Positions 35,389 through 47,600 of a DNA stretch of 64,000 bases are shown one piece after another. The DNA comes from Gigantopelta aegis (taxonomy: Eukaryota; Mollusca; Gastropoda; Neomphalida; Peltospiridae). The first letter of the stretch is position 1. Every line of letters starts with the position of its first letter. Both the position numbers and the translations under genes were made by a program. The stretch is taken from positions 77,278,638 through 77,342,637 of the forward strand of contig NC_054704.1 of the NCBI RefSeq assembly GCF_016097555.1, in the 5' to 3' direction. Below the pieces are notes generated by a model. The model saw only the letters and a list, made by a program, of their open reading frames with translations, searched no databases and had not been told where the DNA came from.

Positions 35389-38300
35389 CTGGTGCAGGAA
35401 CAAAGAAAAAACATGAGATGAAGTCAGTCTATAGATGCAGGGCTAGATTTGGAAACTCACCAAATTTGCCAACTGCAAAATTTTAAAACAATTGGAGGTT
35501 TTAATTTACATAACTTGGCGAACTAATTTTTTGGAATGATCATTGATTTTCTGTTCACCTAGAGCTAGCCCAGACTGATAGAAAGAAATTCCAATTACAC
35601 AGTCACTTGAAGTGTTCTGACATATGCACAAATCAGTAACTTAAATACAATGTAATAAATGTAATGTAATACAGGAAGATGTGCCCAATATGGAGAGGTC
35701 AGAAGAATTATCTCCCCTTAACTATTGTGTTTGTTTAGAATATATATGCTTTATTTGTTTTGGATTTAGACAAATTTCTATAAAAATTTCAGTGGATGTG
35801 GCAATTTCTTGTTAGTATACATTTATTTATTTTATGATTCTGTATTTAGTTGCACACTCATATTTGATTCATTTAATTTATGTTAAACCTTAATGACCGT
35901 ACATTATGATCCAATCAAAGAAATGAATAAAATTTAAAAGAAACCAAAAATTCAAGTTTTAGGCATTTTCCTTTATGATCCATTTTGTAACCATTAAAAA
36001 AACCATAATTAGGTAGCAAAAAGGTTATGACATGAATCAATAATAAACTGTTATCATATTATCAGATATTTGCAATTAAAACAAAAAAGCAATGTAATAT
36101 TATAATAAAAACACAGAACTTCTAGATTATGGTAGCCCCACTCCCGCGGCTAGTTATATTTAATGTTGGGCTAGTCAATAACTACTATTGCATGCCCGAT
36201 GGCTAGTGGAAAAAAGTTGTCAAATGCTCCATTTTAGTCTATTTTGTAAATACAAATATCCAAACCCCACTCCCACCCCCACTCTATCTCCCTCTTTAGG
36301 TGACTTGTCTGATTATTACTATTAGTAAAATTGTAATTACTTGAAGTAAAATAGGGCTAGTGGATTTTTAATTGTTGCTAGTAATTTTTTTTAATTACTG
36401 ATCCCATCGCTAGTGGATTTTATAAAAAATTATTGAAGCCCTGAAACAGGTGTCTTGGGTAGATCTTGTGTGGAGTTCATGGGATTGCCCAAGAAAGACA
36501 TGTTTGAAAAACACACATGTGTCAGATGGTTGATTTTCATGACTACAATGAAGATGTCATGACCTGACTGAAAACAGGATACAACAGAAGATTCTGATTT
36601 GTAGCCAATGATTGGCTGTTGGGATGCTCAGATCAGTCTATTCTTACTATAAATGGGAAAATGCACAAAGGCTGAGAGGACAGGTTATAGTATGAAAACT
36701 ACGACTTTGAACTTAAGAATTTATTAGTATTACCTATTGCAACTTTTAAAAGTTTTTGCCGCAGGCAAAATGCTCACGTATAACAATTTTGAGGCTGCCT
36801 GCAGCAATTTTGAACCAGTAACGTTTACAACAAATAAACTATAAATTAAAAACAAAACATTCTCCCTTCAATTGACATCAATAATCTTTATCCAGTGGCA
36901 AAAAACTGCCATTGGTAAAATCCCTAACTTATGTTCTGTCCCTGGTCAGATCCCTATCCAGAGATCGGACCCGTGATAGATATGCCTGAAACTTTAGTGG
37001 TACAGGGGCATGATAAAATAGTTCATGCTCACACCCTGTGTCACGGGGATCCTATAATACCCGTAACCGAATAAAACAAGATTATCCAAATATCTCTCCT
37101 AACTATATATCTATTAGATCTCTCTGTATCGGGCAGTTCAAAAACCTGAGTGGCTCGTCTCTAGGTATAATCAGAGATAGATCTTAATATAAATTATATA
37201 TAATATAGCACGTTTAGTTCACTAGAAAACACAACAAAACACAATACACTTTGGAATCTGTATTAACCTTAAGCTGACAAATATATTTGCCGCAGTTAAT
37301 TAATTAACAACAACAATAATAATAACAACCCAGAACTAATCACTTAATTAGTTAATCACTAGGTGTCTAGTTTACACAATATTCTAATCAGTTCACCGTG
37401 ACACAACACCCACACATGTGATAATTGAGAAACGCTTCCAGGGGAACTTAATTAATAAAGGAATTACAACTCTATTCCTAACTGGTTAATTTTTAATTAA
37501 CCCTTAACTACTCATTCAGTAACCTTGTAATACAGACTTAATACTGGTACCTATCACAATAAAGACAATAACCTACAGTTTACCTAGGTCCTCTAGGATG
37601 ACTGGCTAAGCTTTAATAATTTTAGCACAGTGAAGCCTACAATTTACTTTGTCAGTTTACCGGAAACACTGTCTAAATAATATGGGTATAATACAGTATT
37701 AAAATATTTAAAGTCACAACAATCACATGAAGGTTATACAACAGAGCAGAAATAATATATTTACCAGTCCAAACGGACTAACGTTCCCTGGAAGCCTTCC
37801 AATATGTTTCTCCCTGATCAATCTAAATCCTAGCTATTTATTAAAAAAATCAGAATATCGCCTGGGGGTACAAGGCGGTACCAAATACCTATCGCCAATC
37901 GCTAGAAAAACAAGGTCGTAAAACAGAACTCGCGGAGGTATTACGTAACTACTGGCCACATGGCCTCCGCACCTGGTCTGGGTGTGTATTGGGAACAGCT
38001 CGACCACCGTCGCGCGGAGGTATTACGTAACAAAGTGCCCACCTGCCCACGGCCCTCTAAAACAATTAATATCGCCACAGGCGAAAAGAAATTAAGAGCA
38101 TGTTTCGTCACACCCTGACTTACAGCAATTCATATCGCAGATACGCCAATTGCCGTTGGTGCTGCCATTAAATACGACGAGACCTGTGAAATTCTGAGAA
38201 TACTACTAAAACAATACAAAAAAAAATTTGGCCCGTTAGGGGAATGTATCTCCTAAATTCAAGGGACATAACTCTGTAAAAAATTGGTATATCGCCATAA

Positions 38301-41300
38301 AAGTGAAACTTGATCTGTAACAGCACATGATAAAGCTATATACAAAATTTCATCTCAATATCTTCAGGCATTACAAAAACAATTTCGTATGGAAAACAAA
38401 CTGTCGTATCTCCTAAGTTCCAGGGCCACGATCCACGAAGCGATCTTAGCTGTAAGATCACCGTAAATGCACTTAAGATGATCTTAGTGTTAAGATCACT
38501 TCGTGGAACGGGACCCAGGGCCATAACTTTGTCAAAAAATGGGTTAATCGCTATAAATGTGAAATTTGATGTGTAACAGTACATGATTAAAAAAGATATA
38601 CAAAATTTCGGCTCAGTATCTTGGGTCATAACTCATAAAAATGGGTAAATCGCCATGAAAGTAAATACTTTAACACATTGTGAAAAAACCATCTAGAAAA
38701 TTATATGTGGGACAGATGGACAGAAAGACAGATGGACAGACATGCGAACAGACAAACAAGACAGAGATGAAACCTATAGTCTCCTCTGGTTAGACTGGTA
38801 GGGGACTAAAAAAGAAATGTTAACATACCCAAGACCTGAGGTCGAGGTAAGCTCGTCTTCTCCAACTTGAACTCCAGGTCTTCTTGTGCTTCGCGAATAG
38901 ATAACTGAATGTTTGACGAGATGGACGTCATGTAGGTGTGTAACACATCCTGTATGATTTCCTTAACAACCTAAACAAATTACACACAAAAGGATAGGAA
39001 GTAGATTAATACATATCCATGGGAAATCTTACATCACAGTAATCATTACATTTCTACACTTTAAAAGAGACTGTCCGCAATTTGCTGCCATTGTAAGGTG
39101 TTTCTGTCTAATAAAATATTTTAATGACCAAATATTACATACCAAATATAGTTTCGTGTTTAGAATATCAGTGTCTACTTATAATTCAGTATGTTTTTGG
39201 TTGTACTAATGTTTATAAGCAGCCCAAACTGAATTTTGTATGCACAAATATATATATATATATATATGTTACTAAGAAATAAAATCAAGTTTGACCTAGT
39301 ATAAACAGTAGGATGATCAGAAGCAAATTTCAAATATACAGTCACTGATAGTCGGCAAGATCTTAACAATGGCAACAAACTTGGTCCCTTTAAAAAAATT
39401 ATGATTCTCAACACTGACGTCAACCTTTTAAAAAATCATTATTAATACATGTATTTATGTTTGTGGGGGTTCACCATTGGAGTGGGTTGTAGCTCAGTAC
39501 CGGCCTCGGTGGCACAATGGTTAAGCCATCGAACTACAGGCTGGTAGGTACAGGGTTTGCAGCCCGGTACCAGCTCCAACCCAGAGCGAGTAGTTAAGGG
39601 CTCAATGGGTAGGTGTAAGGCTACTACACCCTCTTCTCTCTCACTAACCACTAACCAACTAACCAACTAACCCACTGTCCTGGACAGACTGCCCAGATAG
39701 CTGAGGTGTGTGCCCAGGACAGTGTGCTTGAACCTTAATTGGATATAAGCATGGAAATATGTTGAAATGAAATGAAATGTAGCTCAGTATAAAGTGTGAT
39801 GGTTCACGAGATTGATCACGGAGCTACAGGAATTCTACGGCTCATTTCCCAGTAGGGCCTATCAGATCTAAGAATGGGTTTTCACTGTGAAGTGGGAATT
39901 ACATGTATGAGACCACTATATTAACTTCTCTCACTAACTACTAACCATTAACCCACTGTCCTGGTGTGTGCCCAGGATAGTGTACTTGTTCCTTAATTGG
40001 ATATCCAGGTAAAAATCCAGTTAAAATTAATTTTAAAAACAGAAGTTCAAGGGCCATAACTCTGTGAAAAATAGTTAATTGCTATGAAAGTCAAACTTGA
40101 TCTGTAACAGTATGTGATAAAAGTTATACACAAAATGTCAGCTCAATGAAAGTCAAACTTGATCTATAACAGTACATGATAAAGCTATATAATTTTGTTT
40201 TAACTCAATATTTTTAAGCAGTGTGGAAAAAAAATCAGAAGGATGAAGGAAGGAAATGTTTTATTTAACGACACACTCAACACTTTTTATTTACGGTTAT
40301 ATGGTGTCGGACATATGGTTAAGGACCACACAGATATTGAGATAGAAAACTTGCTGTCACCACTTCATGGGCTACTCTTTCGATTGGCCGCAAGGGATTT
40401 TTATATGCATCATCCCACAGACAGTATAGCACATACCACAGCCTTTGATATAACAGTCGTGGTGCACAGGCTGGAACGAGAAATAGCCCAATGGGCCCAC
40501 CGATGAGGAATCGATCCTAGATCGATCGCGCATCAGGCGAGCACTGTTACCACTGAGCTACGTCCTGGCCCCTGACAAAAGGATGAAGACGAAACCTCCT
40601 ACAAAGATCAACCTACCTCTTCTGTGATGGGCGGCTCAATGTCCAACACCTTGTTGAACGTTTTCTCCTTTACACTGTTGACCTCCTCTGTGACCTTTTC
40701 CTTCAACAACAGCTGCTGATTGACCTTTTCACAAGCCTTTCTTTCCAGCTCTAGGAGAGTTTGTTCATAATTCCACACATCTATCTGTTTTGCGGTCGAC
40801 ATCTCCTGGGCATCAGGTGGAACGACAACATCCACACGGACATGAGGTATCTGCTTCTCTTGGTCCCGGGTAAAAACGTACTGGAATAGTTGATAATGCC
40901 TCATGAATGTAGAAAATATGAAATCTGCGTAAACTTTGAAATTCCTCTCACCAAGTTTTGCTGCTAGAACATCTGACTCTGACTTGAAAATGCTGAGAGC
41001 CTCTGTTAAACACTTGCCTACAAAAATGTAAAACAATATTGTTTAGATAGTTTTAAAGGAATAGTGTGGACTTCTTTCTTTTTTTTATAGCTTAATATGA
41101 ATTTATATAATGCTATTGTGTACAAACACTATTTTCAATATTGCATTTTGTTTGTTAGTTAAAGTTTGTTTTACTTAACGACACCACAAGAGCACATTGA
41201 TTTATTAATTATCGGTTATTGGATGTGAAACATTTTGTAATTTTGTCATATAGTCTTAGAGAGGAAACCTGCTACATTTTTCTATCAGTAGCAAGGGATC

Positions 41301-44300
41301 TTTTATATGCACTTTCTCACAGACAGGAAAGAACATACCACAGCATTTGACCATGTATGGTGCACTGGTTGGAACGAGAAAAAGCTCAATGAGTTGAATG
41401 GATCCACAGAGGTGGTTCGATCCTGTGACGTAACTGACTGAGCTAAATCCTGCCCCTGGTTGTAAATATGTTTTAGTTAAAAAAGATGTTCAAATTTATT
41501 TTAAACCTGGTTTCATATGATAAATGGTATCTAACAGCCAGTCTTGATGCACCATCCAGAACGAGAAATAGTCCAATGGGGATCAATCTTAGATCAACCG
41601 CGGATCAGCCGAGCGCATTACCATTGAGCTATGTCTCGCCCGCAAGATAATTAATTTGTTACAGCATGGTGTTAACACTACACTCATAGCTGCACAGAAT
41701 TTATCACAACTTGTAAGGATGTGCCTTATCTATCCTAAAAATAAATTATTCATATATAGATATAAAATATATTTTACAAGTTACACAAAAAAAATCCTAA
41801 AATATCAACATTTTTTTAAACCTGGGGACACAAATTTACCCCTCCTCAAGATTCACCTACTGTATTTCATTAGATCTGACTGTAACTGTGGTTGAGATAA
41901 AAATAACACAGTTAATATTAATATATACTAGAATAACCTGTGCTTAGCATGAGAAAGTTTGGATGGGATGTGCTGGCTTTTCATTAGGCTTTCCCCAAAA
42001 CATAATTACAAGTGTATAAAGCCATCCCTTATTCACTTATATATAGCCACTTATATGTAGCCACTTCTGTGTTGAATTCAGTGAACACAATATTTAGCAT
42101 AATATGGTAATTGTATGAACATAAGAGCAAAAAGATCCTTGCATTATGCGGCATCAGTACAAAGATGGCAGTCAGCAGTACAGATTTAATGAGAAGAAGT
42201 GATCAAAATGATTAGAAGCTCTTAGAAAAGCCTTTCATATGATATTATAGATTAAGTACCTCTCTCTCTCTCAATATCTCTCATACACATGAAATAAATA
42301 CTATTTATTAATATTAATTTCAACTTGAAAATAAAATAACAGATTAAATAGTATTGTAAACTATTGTAAACAATGCTAAGTACCATAAAAATAATATAAA
42401 ATACCCTTTGTCATTTTTAAGAAATCATCTGCAAATGACAGCACAGTTTCTATATGACTCCAAGGAAAACCCTTTTCTGCAGCAAAACTGATGTTGTCAT
42501 ACAGGTAGTCAACATATATCACTGTTCGCAGATCGTCTAGTTCATCAATTGGATGCAGATTTAAAGCTTTGGAGAGTAACAGCCTTCCCTCTTGCTTCTA
42601 CAAATTAAAAAAATTATCACTAGTTATTGTTTAATATTATAGAACTGTTCAAAATGTTGTAAAGCTAACAGATTACCAAATATTAGTACAAAACCACAAG
42701 TCGTGACAACATATTAACCTAATGTCATTACCTGAACATAATTAATTAGGCAGTTACTATATTTTAACTATAAAGACATTACATGTGACATAAAAAGGTA
42801 CACTGTTGAAGCATTATAATGTGAACAATGAATATAACATGTCATTATTATAGTTATGACTGAATTTGTGAAATTAGTTGGCCTACAATTGGCATTAAAA
42901 GTATTCAGTTAGCAATAGACCCCATAAAAATCAAAAAATCAGCACAACATAAAAACCTCAACTATCAGTTTAAAAGATATTAGAAATTTTCCTTCATTAC
43001 ACAGATTTAAAATACAAATTAAAAAATAGGACCCAACAGTACCTTGCTATTTCTATGAAGGTTATAGAAGTCAATATTCAGATTCTCCATAGTTAACTCT
43101 GTTTGGGTACCAGTGATTTAAATGGTCATAAATGTTCCCTTTGTGTACTTGTGGTCACCCAGTTGAAGATGCTGAAATTGTTTTATGCTTTTGCCCAATT
43201 TATACAAATTTATACTACTATGTAGCTCGTAATACGTACCATTTACCCAGTGATTGTAATCTTAACCGACATACTCCATTTTTTGGTGATCCAAACCTTA
43301 GTGTTCAAGAAAATATTTCTGTATTTAAATTGCTTCAGAACTTCCTTCGAGAATAAGTAACCATTCATCTGTTTTATTATCTTTCCTTTCCTTGTTTTTT
43401 TCTGATCCCGTATTTACTTTTCTATCTTTCAGGTCAGGTCAGGTCATAGGGTTTAAAGTGTACATTCTGAGCAAGCTGTTGTAGCACATGCATGCCTGTC
43501 ATGGGTGCAGGTGTCGACTTAATGTCGGCTCTTATGTCCAGGACAGGAAACTGTCTACCCTCCTTGATAACCATAACGGAAATAATCTTATTTGTTTGCT
43601 TCCGCACGTTTGATTTATCAAATATATGTAGTGTCAAGTGAAGGGAGAGGCTTCAATACAGGCATTAGCCTTTGGATAATCCCAAACTGCTGTATTTGAT
43701 GTGAGGAAATAAATATTATTTAAATTAAAAACAAACAAAAATCCAAAACAAGAAGTTTGTTTTATCAACACCACTAAAGTACATTGATTTATTAATCATC
43801 AGCTATTGAATGTCAAACATATGGTCATTTTTACACAGTCATAGAGAGGAAACCAGCTACAATTTTTCCATTACTAGCAAGCACCATTCCACAGACATGA
43901 TAGCACATACCACAGCCTTTAATATACCGGTACTAGTTGTGGCACACTGGCTGGAACAAGAAATAGCCCAATGGGCCCATCGATGGGGATCGATCCCAAA
44001 CCAAGCGCATCAAGCGAGTGCTTTACCACTGGGCTAGTCCCGCCAAAATCCAAAACAAATTCCAGGCACCAGATAAGTTGATCTCTATTTGTGGAAATCC
44101 ATTGAGATGGGGGTTGGATGCATATGTGAGTACTGGTAGTGTATTTTCAACTATGGAATATAATGTCCCTTGATTTCCAAAACTATCATAGTTTAACCCG
44201 TTTGACAATATACGGACAAATGATATGGTCGATAACTGCTACAGTTCAATAATTTTACTAACACGTAACATAGAAAAACATTTTAGGCATGAAATCCAAG

Positions 44301-44417
44301 ACATTTTTTATTATAGCAAAACACTTTATTAGCATTACAACTAATAACTTTTTATATGCATACTTCTCTAGTACAAATTTCTTGAATCTGTGAACTGTTT
44401 AAAAGCTCGTCCGCCAT
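35252..44417 (-). CDS. C8orf74: C8orf74 homologue, complete five-exon gene
   Basis: Exons 44364-44417, 42405-42597, 40617-41017, 38829-38970 and 35252-35388 join in frame to 927 bp, 308 aa; from memory human C8orf74 is 294 aa. Start MADELLNSSQIQEICTRE. Exon 2 has YVDYLYDNISFAAEKGFPWS, against human LLDTLYESIIFAVGKGFPW. Exon 3 has FMRHYQLFQYVFTRDQ, against FIRHYKLYQYVLGQDQ, then VVVPPDAQEM, a WNYEQ-type motif and a long charged, probably coiled-coil, helix. Exon 4 continues helical (EIIQDVLHTYMTSISSNIQL). The C-terminus (PPPRYKLKTPP...SRRKSRASSRGSRKS) is basic and disordered. The molecular function is unknown; the human gene is reported mainly from testis. It is divergent to the RP1-type gene at 44600 onward. 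Confidence 0.92.
36712..36935. repeat. Dispersed repeat, family E, copy 1
   Basis: CTTAAGAATTT, GCAAAATGCTCAC, TTGAACCAGTAAC and ACAACAAATA recur in the same order at 57897-58120. Two diverged copies about 21 kb apart; origin unknown. Confidence 0.65.
37039..38112. mobile_element. Solo LTR (LTR retrotransposon fossil)
   Basis: Begins TGTCACGGGG and ends TTTCGTCACA, the usual TG...CA limits with short inverted tips, and is bounded by an exact 5-bp duplication CCCTG (37034-37038 and 38113-38117). About 1.07 kb with no internal region on either side, so it is a solo LTR left by recombination between two LTRs. The 5-bp duplication and TGTCACG-type tips suggest a Gypsy-like element. It sits in the last intron of the C8orf74 homologue. 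It holds two copies of GCGGAGGTATTACGTAAC (37932-37949 and 38014-38031). The intact target duplication suggests moderate age. Confidence 0.75.
38222..38815 (+). repeat. Dispersed repeat with internal tandem units, ending GGGGACTAA
   Basis: Diverged units of the type GGGCCATAACTCTGT, AAATTGGTTAATCGC, TGAAACTTGATCTGTAACAG and TACATGATAAAGCTATA, followed by ACAGATGGACAGA repeats and CTCTGGTTAGACTGGTAGGG. A partial copy is at 40045-40235. From memory this family is common in molluscs. Confidence 0.75.
38423..38516. mobile_element. Hairpin MITE, second copy, nested in the 38222-38815 repeat
   Basis: GGGCCACGATCCACGAAGCG pairs with CACTTCGTGGAACGGGACCC; same family as 17957-18063. It interrupts a GTTCCAGGGCC/ATAAC junction of the surrounding repeat, so it inserted later. 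Confidence 0.85.
38829..38970 (-). CDS. C8orf74: C8orf74 homologue, exon 4
   Basis: 142 bp; acceptor TTGTTTAG, donor GTATGT. Encodes VVKEIIQDVLHTYMTSISSN, an IQLSIREAQEDLEFKLEK helix and PRPQVLG. It matches the helical LICQAVHTQMELLQELLQRQ part of the human protein in position and character. Confidence 0.88.
39500..39778 (+). mobile_element. SINE, family C
   Basis: tRNA-like head CCGGCCTCGGTGGCACAATG with GGGTTTGCAGCCC as B-box remnant, body with CACTAACCAACTAACCCAC-type words, and tail CTTAATTGGATATAAGCATG followed by GAAATGAAATG repeats. Reverse copies are at 46670-46900 and 50740-51005. Confidence 0.85.
39779..40015 (+). mobile_element. SINE, family C, diverged second copy
   Basis: Directly follows the first copy and repeats its order: GTAGCTCAGTATAAAGTG head remnant, CTCTCACTAACTACTAACC, GTGTGCCCAGGATAGTG, CCTTAATTGGATATCC. 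Confidence 0.7.
40240..40572 (-). mobile_element. SINE, family A, full length
   Basis: Tail GTTTTATTTAACGACACACT, body GGGATTTTTATATGCATCAT and head ACCACTGAGCTACGTCCTGG are all present, in the third intron of the C8orf74 homologue. Confidence 0.9.
40617..41017 (-). CDS. C8orf74: C8orf74 homologue, exon 3 (core)
   Basis: 401 bp; acceptor TTTTTGTAG, donor GTAGGT. Encodes KCLTEALSIFKSESDVLAAK, NFKVYADFIFSTFMRHYQLF, QYVFTRDQEKQIPHVRVDVV, then a Glu/Lys-rich helix. The most conserved block of the gene against human C8orf74. Confidence 0.92.
41155..41458 (-). mobile_element. SINE, family B
   Basis: Tail AAAGTTTGTTTTACTTAACG and middle AAGGGATCTTTTATATGCAC; head at the right end (GACTGAGCTAAATCCTGCCC). 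Confidence 0.8.
41540..41643 (-). mobile_element. SINE family A head fragment
   Basis: GAACGAGAAATAGTCCAATG through ACCATTGAGCTATGTCTCGC. Only the tRNA-derived head and adjoining sequence remain. Confidence 0.7.
42405..42597 (-). CDS. C8orf74: C8orf74 homologue, exon 2
   Basis: 193 bp; acceptor TTTGTAG, donor GTATTT after TKG. Encodes KQEGRLLLSKALNLHPIDEL, the conserved YDNISFAAEKGFPW and VLSFADDFLKMTK. Confidence 0.92.
43025..43375 (+). mobile_element. LINE 3' fragment
   Basis: Encodes PLCTCGHPVEDAEIVLCFCP, then LYYYVARNTYHLPS, FFGDPNLSVQENISVFKLLQ NFL-type sequence. The CxCGxxxEDAxHxxxxCPxY pattern (His replaced here) is the zinc-knuckle end of many LINE ORF2 proteins. It is a typical 5'-truncated dead insertion, in the first intron of the C8orf74 homologue. 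Confidence 0.75.
43432..43548 (+). repeat. Dispersed repeat, family D, copy 2
   Basis: GGTCATAGGGTTTAAAGTGT, GCAAGCTGTTGTAGCACATG, CATGCCTGTCATGGGTGCAG and GTCCAGGACAGG as in copy 1 (22988-23096). Confidence 0.75.
43750..44045 (-). mobile_element. Chimeric SINE (family B tail, family A head)
   Basis: The tail GAAGTTTGTTTTATCAACAC and TTATTAATCATCAGCTATTG belong to family B, but the right end AATAGCCCAATGGGCCCATC ... ACCACTGGGCTAGTCCCGCC is the family A head. Confidence 0.8.
44364..44417 (-). CDS. C8orf74: C8orf74 homologue, first coding exon
   Basis: ATG at 44415-44417 in a good context (ACAAAATGGCGG), 18 codons (MADELLNSSQIQEICTRE), then donor GTATGC. The join to exon 2 is in frame. Confidence is lower than for the other exons because the exon is short and the family is weakly conserved here. 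Confidence 0.75.
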
Positions 44418-44600
44418 TTTGTTACTAATAAACAAAATGACAAATACCGCTGTTCGAGATCAATAGAATTATTGGTGTTATTATTCTTATTCCAGATTAT
44501 AACATTTAGCAACCTTTCAAATGAATATAGACATGCGTAAAATGCTGAAATGACTTAGTGTTATAATAAATTGACCAAATCAAAGTTAGTTTACATCACG
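44418..44600. promoter_or_regulatory. Putative bidirectional promoter between C8orf74 and RP1-type genes
   Basis: The start codon of the minus-strand gene is at 44417. The plus-strand gene's first exon ends at 44731 and its transcript probably starts near 44600, leaving about 0.2 kb between them. The tract includes an E-box TCACGTGA (44595-44602) and, just inside, a GC-richer stretch with GGCAACC (44624-44630), a possible half X-box. No TATA box is obvious in a sensible place. Confidence 0.6.
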
Positions 44601-47600
44601 TGATTAGAAACCAGCGCGAGCGGCAACCTGCCAGGAACTTGGAACTTGACAGCTACACCGATGTAATACCAAAATATGGGAATAAAATAAGGTTCGCAAT
44701 TCACGTATGGCAAGAATGTACTTTGTTAAAGGTAGGTTATGTGTACTGTCATATTGATAGAGTATCCATAGTTCTCGTTATATTTCAAGTGCCACATATT
44801 CACAATTCTTAGATTATCTTAAACAAACTGAGAAAAGTGTCTTGGACTGGCACATAATGACATTCCATGATCATTATGGCGCGTGGTATGTACTGGTTCA
44901 CCCCTCCCCTATTTTCAATACAAACAGATTATAGTCAATTAATATATTTGATTAAATATATATATATATATTCTGTAAATTCATTCTTCATGCATTCTTT
45001 CATAGGCTTGTAGGGAACATTTTGCTTTCAAAATCTTGATTAGCATTATTTCTAGTTAATTGAAAATTGATTAGCAACTATTGTTTAATGTTTTAAAATT
45101 GTGTAACAAATTGCGACTCAATACTGAAAAACACATTTCCTGTCATTCATTCATTCATTTAACAATTTTTTCAGGATGATTTGTCAGGGCATTGGATGAA
45201 GTAAAAAAATTGTTCAACATGGCCAGTGACAGTAATGACAATGAATCGTCAAACTATTACGACCACCATGACAACTACCACCAACCAATCATTGCAAAGA
45301 CGTGCTACTTTTACAAAGAAAATGATTATAAATTTGGTGCCGTCAAGATGGCCATCAATCCAAAATATTACAAGAGCCTTGGACCAATTTATCATGAACT
45401 TTCCAAAAAGATTCCGGGACTGCCATATGGCGTAAGAAGTATCTTTACTCCTCGCGGACGAGACAAAATAACTGCTACCGACAGGTTTGCAGACGCAGGC
45501 CATTATGTGTGCTCGTCCAGTAGGATTCAGGCCAGGAGAATGGAAGTGGAGCGTGTCCACGCTCCCACCCTTTGGCATATCGCCAAGCCAAAAAGTGGAA
45601 TCAGGGAATTAAATGCAATGCTTGCAGAATATGAATTTGAAGACACACCACGAAAAAGACGTCGGTTTGGAATATTTGGTGGGGGAACTGATAAACGACC
45701 TAAGAAAATCCGGGTAATGAAGAATGGTGATCCAACATACAGCCAGATGTTGTTGCTAAATCGAAGGACAGCTCAGACATTCGATCAAGTTTTATCGGAT
45801 ATAAGTGACATGTTCAAATTTGCTGTTAGGAAGCTGTACACAATTGAAGGAAGACCAGTAAGCAACACTGATTATTAGTATTTATTATTATTATTACATC
45901 ATACATGTATTCTAATAATTATTTAAAAAAAAAAAAATTATATTCTAATAATTATTTAAAAAAAAAAAAATTGTAAAGTATATACTTATGTTACAAATGT
46001 TATTTACATGTACATAAATTTGTACTGGCTGTACATTATTAAATATATACCCTGAAAATATTCTCTACCTATATTTCCAATTGATTATTACAGAACATTT
46101 TATAACATTTACACACTCAAAAAATTATACTGACCAACAAACAAACAATGTCATTCATATTCAAATTCCCTACCCCCAAGTATTAAATATCCAGCCCTTA
46201 TAAGTTATAGTGTGTATAAATTACATGTATACTGAATATATTTCAGGTACTTAGTTTGCAACAAGTGTTTAATGGGCCAGAAGTGTATGTGGCTGCAGGA
46301 ACGGAGAATTTCAAGTCGATGATGGGTTTCATGTATACCCCCCAGCCACCTACCCGTGGAATGTCCACTGGCAGGAGAAATCGACTACCTAGTCGCAACA
46401 GAGATGTCGTTGCTTCACAAGTCAGAGATCGTCGAAACCGAATTCAGCGAACAAGTATGTATGATAGAATTTAATTTCAAATTATAAATATGTTAGCATT
46501 AAATTTAATTATTATGAAATTTCTGTTATTTAATGACTGTTCATGATTATCAACTGTATGCTATGGGTTAGAGTGGGTGATGGGTGGGTGGGAAAGTGTA
46601 TTCTCTGCATGCTTGTGAAGATGTTGATAATTGCAAATAGCCCATCAAAACAAAGCAAAAAACCCTCACCTTGCTACATTCATTCATTTCAAGCACGCTG
46701 TCCTGGGTACACACCTCAGCTATCTGGGCTGTCTAGGACAGTGGGTTAGTTGTTAGTTGGTTAGTGGTAAGTGAGAGAGAAGAGGATGTAGTGGCCTTAC
46801 ACCTTACATCCATTGAGCCCTTGAGAACTCACTCTGGATTGGAGCCGGTACTAGGTTGCAAACCCTGTACCTACCATCCTGTAGTCCGATGGCTTAGCCT
46901 TGCTACAGATTATTTTACAGAATGAAATGACTAAATCCAGGTCATTATCCAGTACTAGTAAAACACATTAAACTTCCAACACAAACAAAAATTAACCATA
47001 AGATCAGCCTGAATATACATATATGTTACTGTAGTAATTAATTTGCAGTTAACAAACTCTAGACATAAGAAGCAGACTTCACAGATATCAGTAAGTCTTA
47101 AGGTTGTCAACCAACATTCATATGTGTACATAGTAAATAAGAATTTCTGCTGGAAGTAACTGCTATCCCACTGTTTACTATTACATGTTCATGTAGGTGT
47201 TTTTAATTTATCTCAGGATGTCCATACATGTTTTGAGTAAAAGGAGGGAATGATTCTTTAACAGATAACCAGCTCATTGCTCAATCAGCAAGTTCTAAAT
47301 GTCAAGAGCACTTGATAAAGAGAATGGCATGGAATCCAATTTCACCATATTATTACTCTTATTAGTAATAGCAGCAAGTTATTTGTAATGTGGACTTTCT
47401 CACAGACAGGATAGCACATGCCATGGCCTTTAATGCATCAGTGAACATTGATTGCATGACCCATGACACCTCAAGCCAATTCTGTACCCAGGAACCACTG
47501 TTCTTCCCGTGTTTACATCGGGCTTTGAATTTGGGGAATTGTTTTTAGGATCCCGTCAGAATCATAAGCATGATTTAATATAGATATTTAGGGATTCGAG

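Larger units (their letters stand above)
35389..38828. other. Last intron of the C8orf74 homologue
   Basis: 3.4 kb holding diverged repeat E (36712-36935), a solo LTR (37039-38112), a repeat of the GGGCCATAACTC type (38222-38815) and a nested hairpin MITE (38423-38516). 36130-36440 repeats the words CTAGTGGATTTT and GGCTAGT several times and looks like another dispersed repeat. No other gene. Confidence 0.7.

Noticed and set aside
45192-45218. Upstream start nine codons before ATG 45219 in the RP1-type gene
   Set aside because: The codon at 45192 is TTG; the first in-frame ATG with a good context is 45219.
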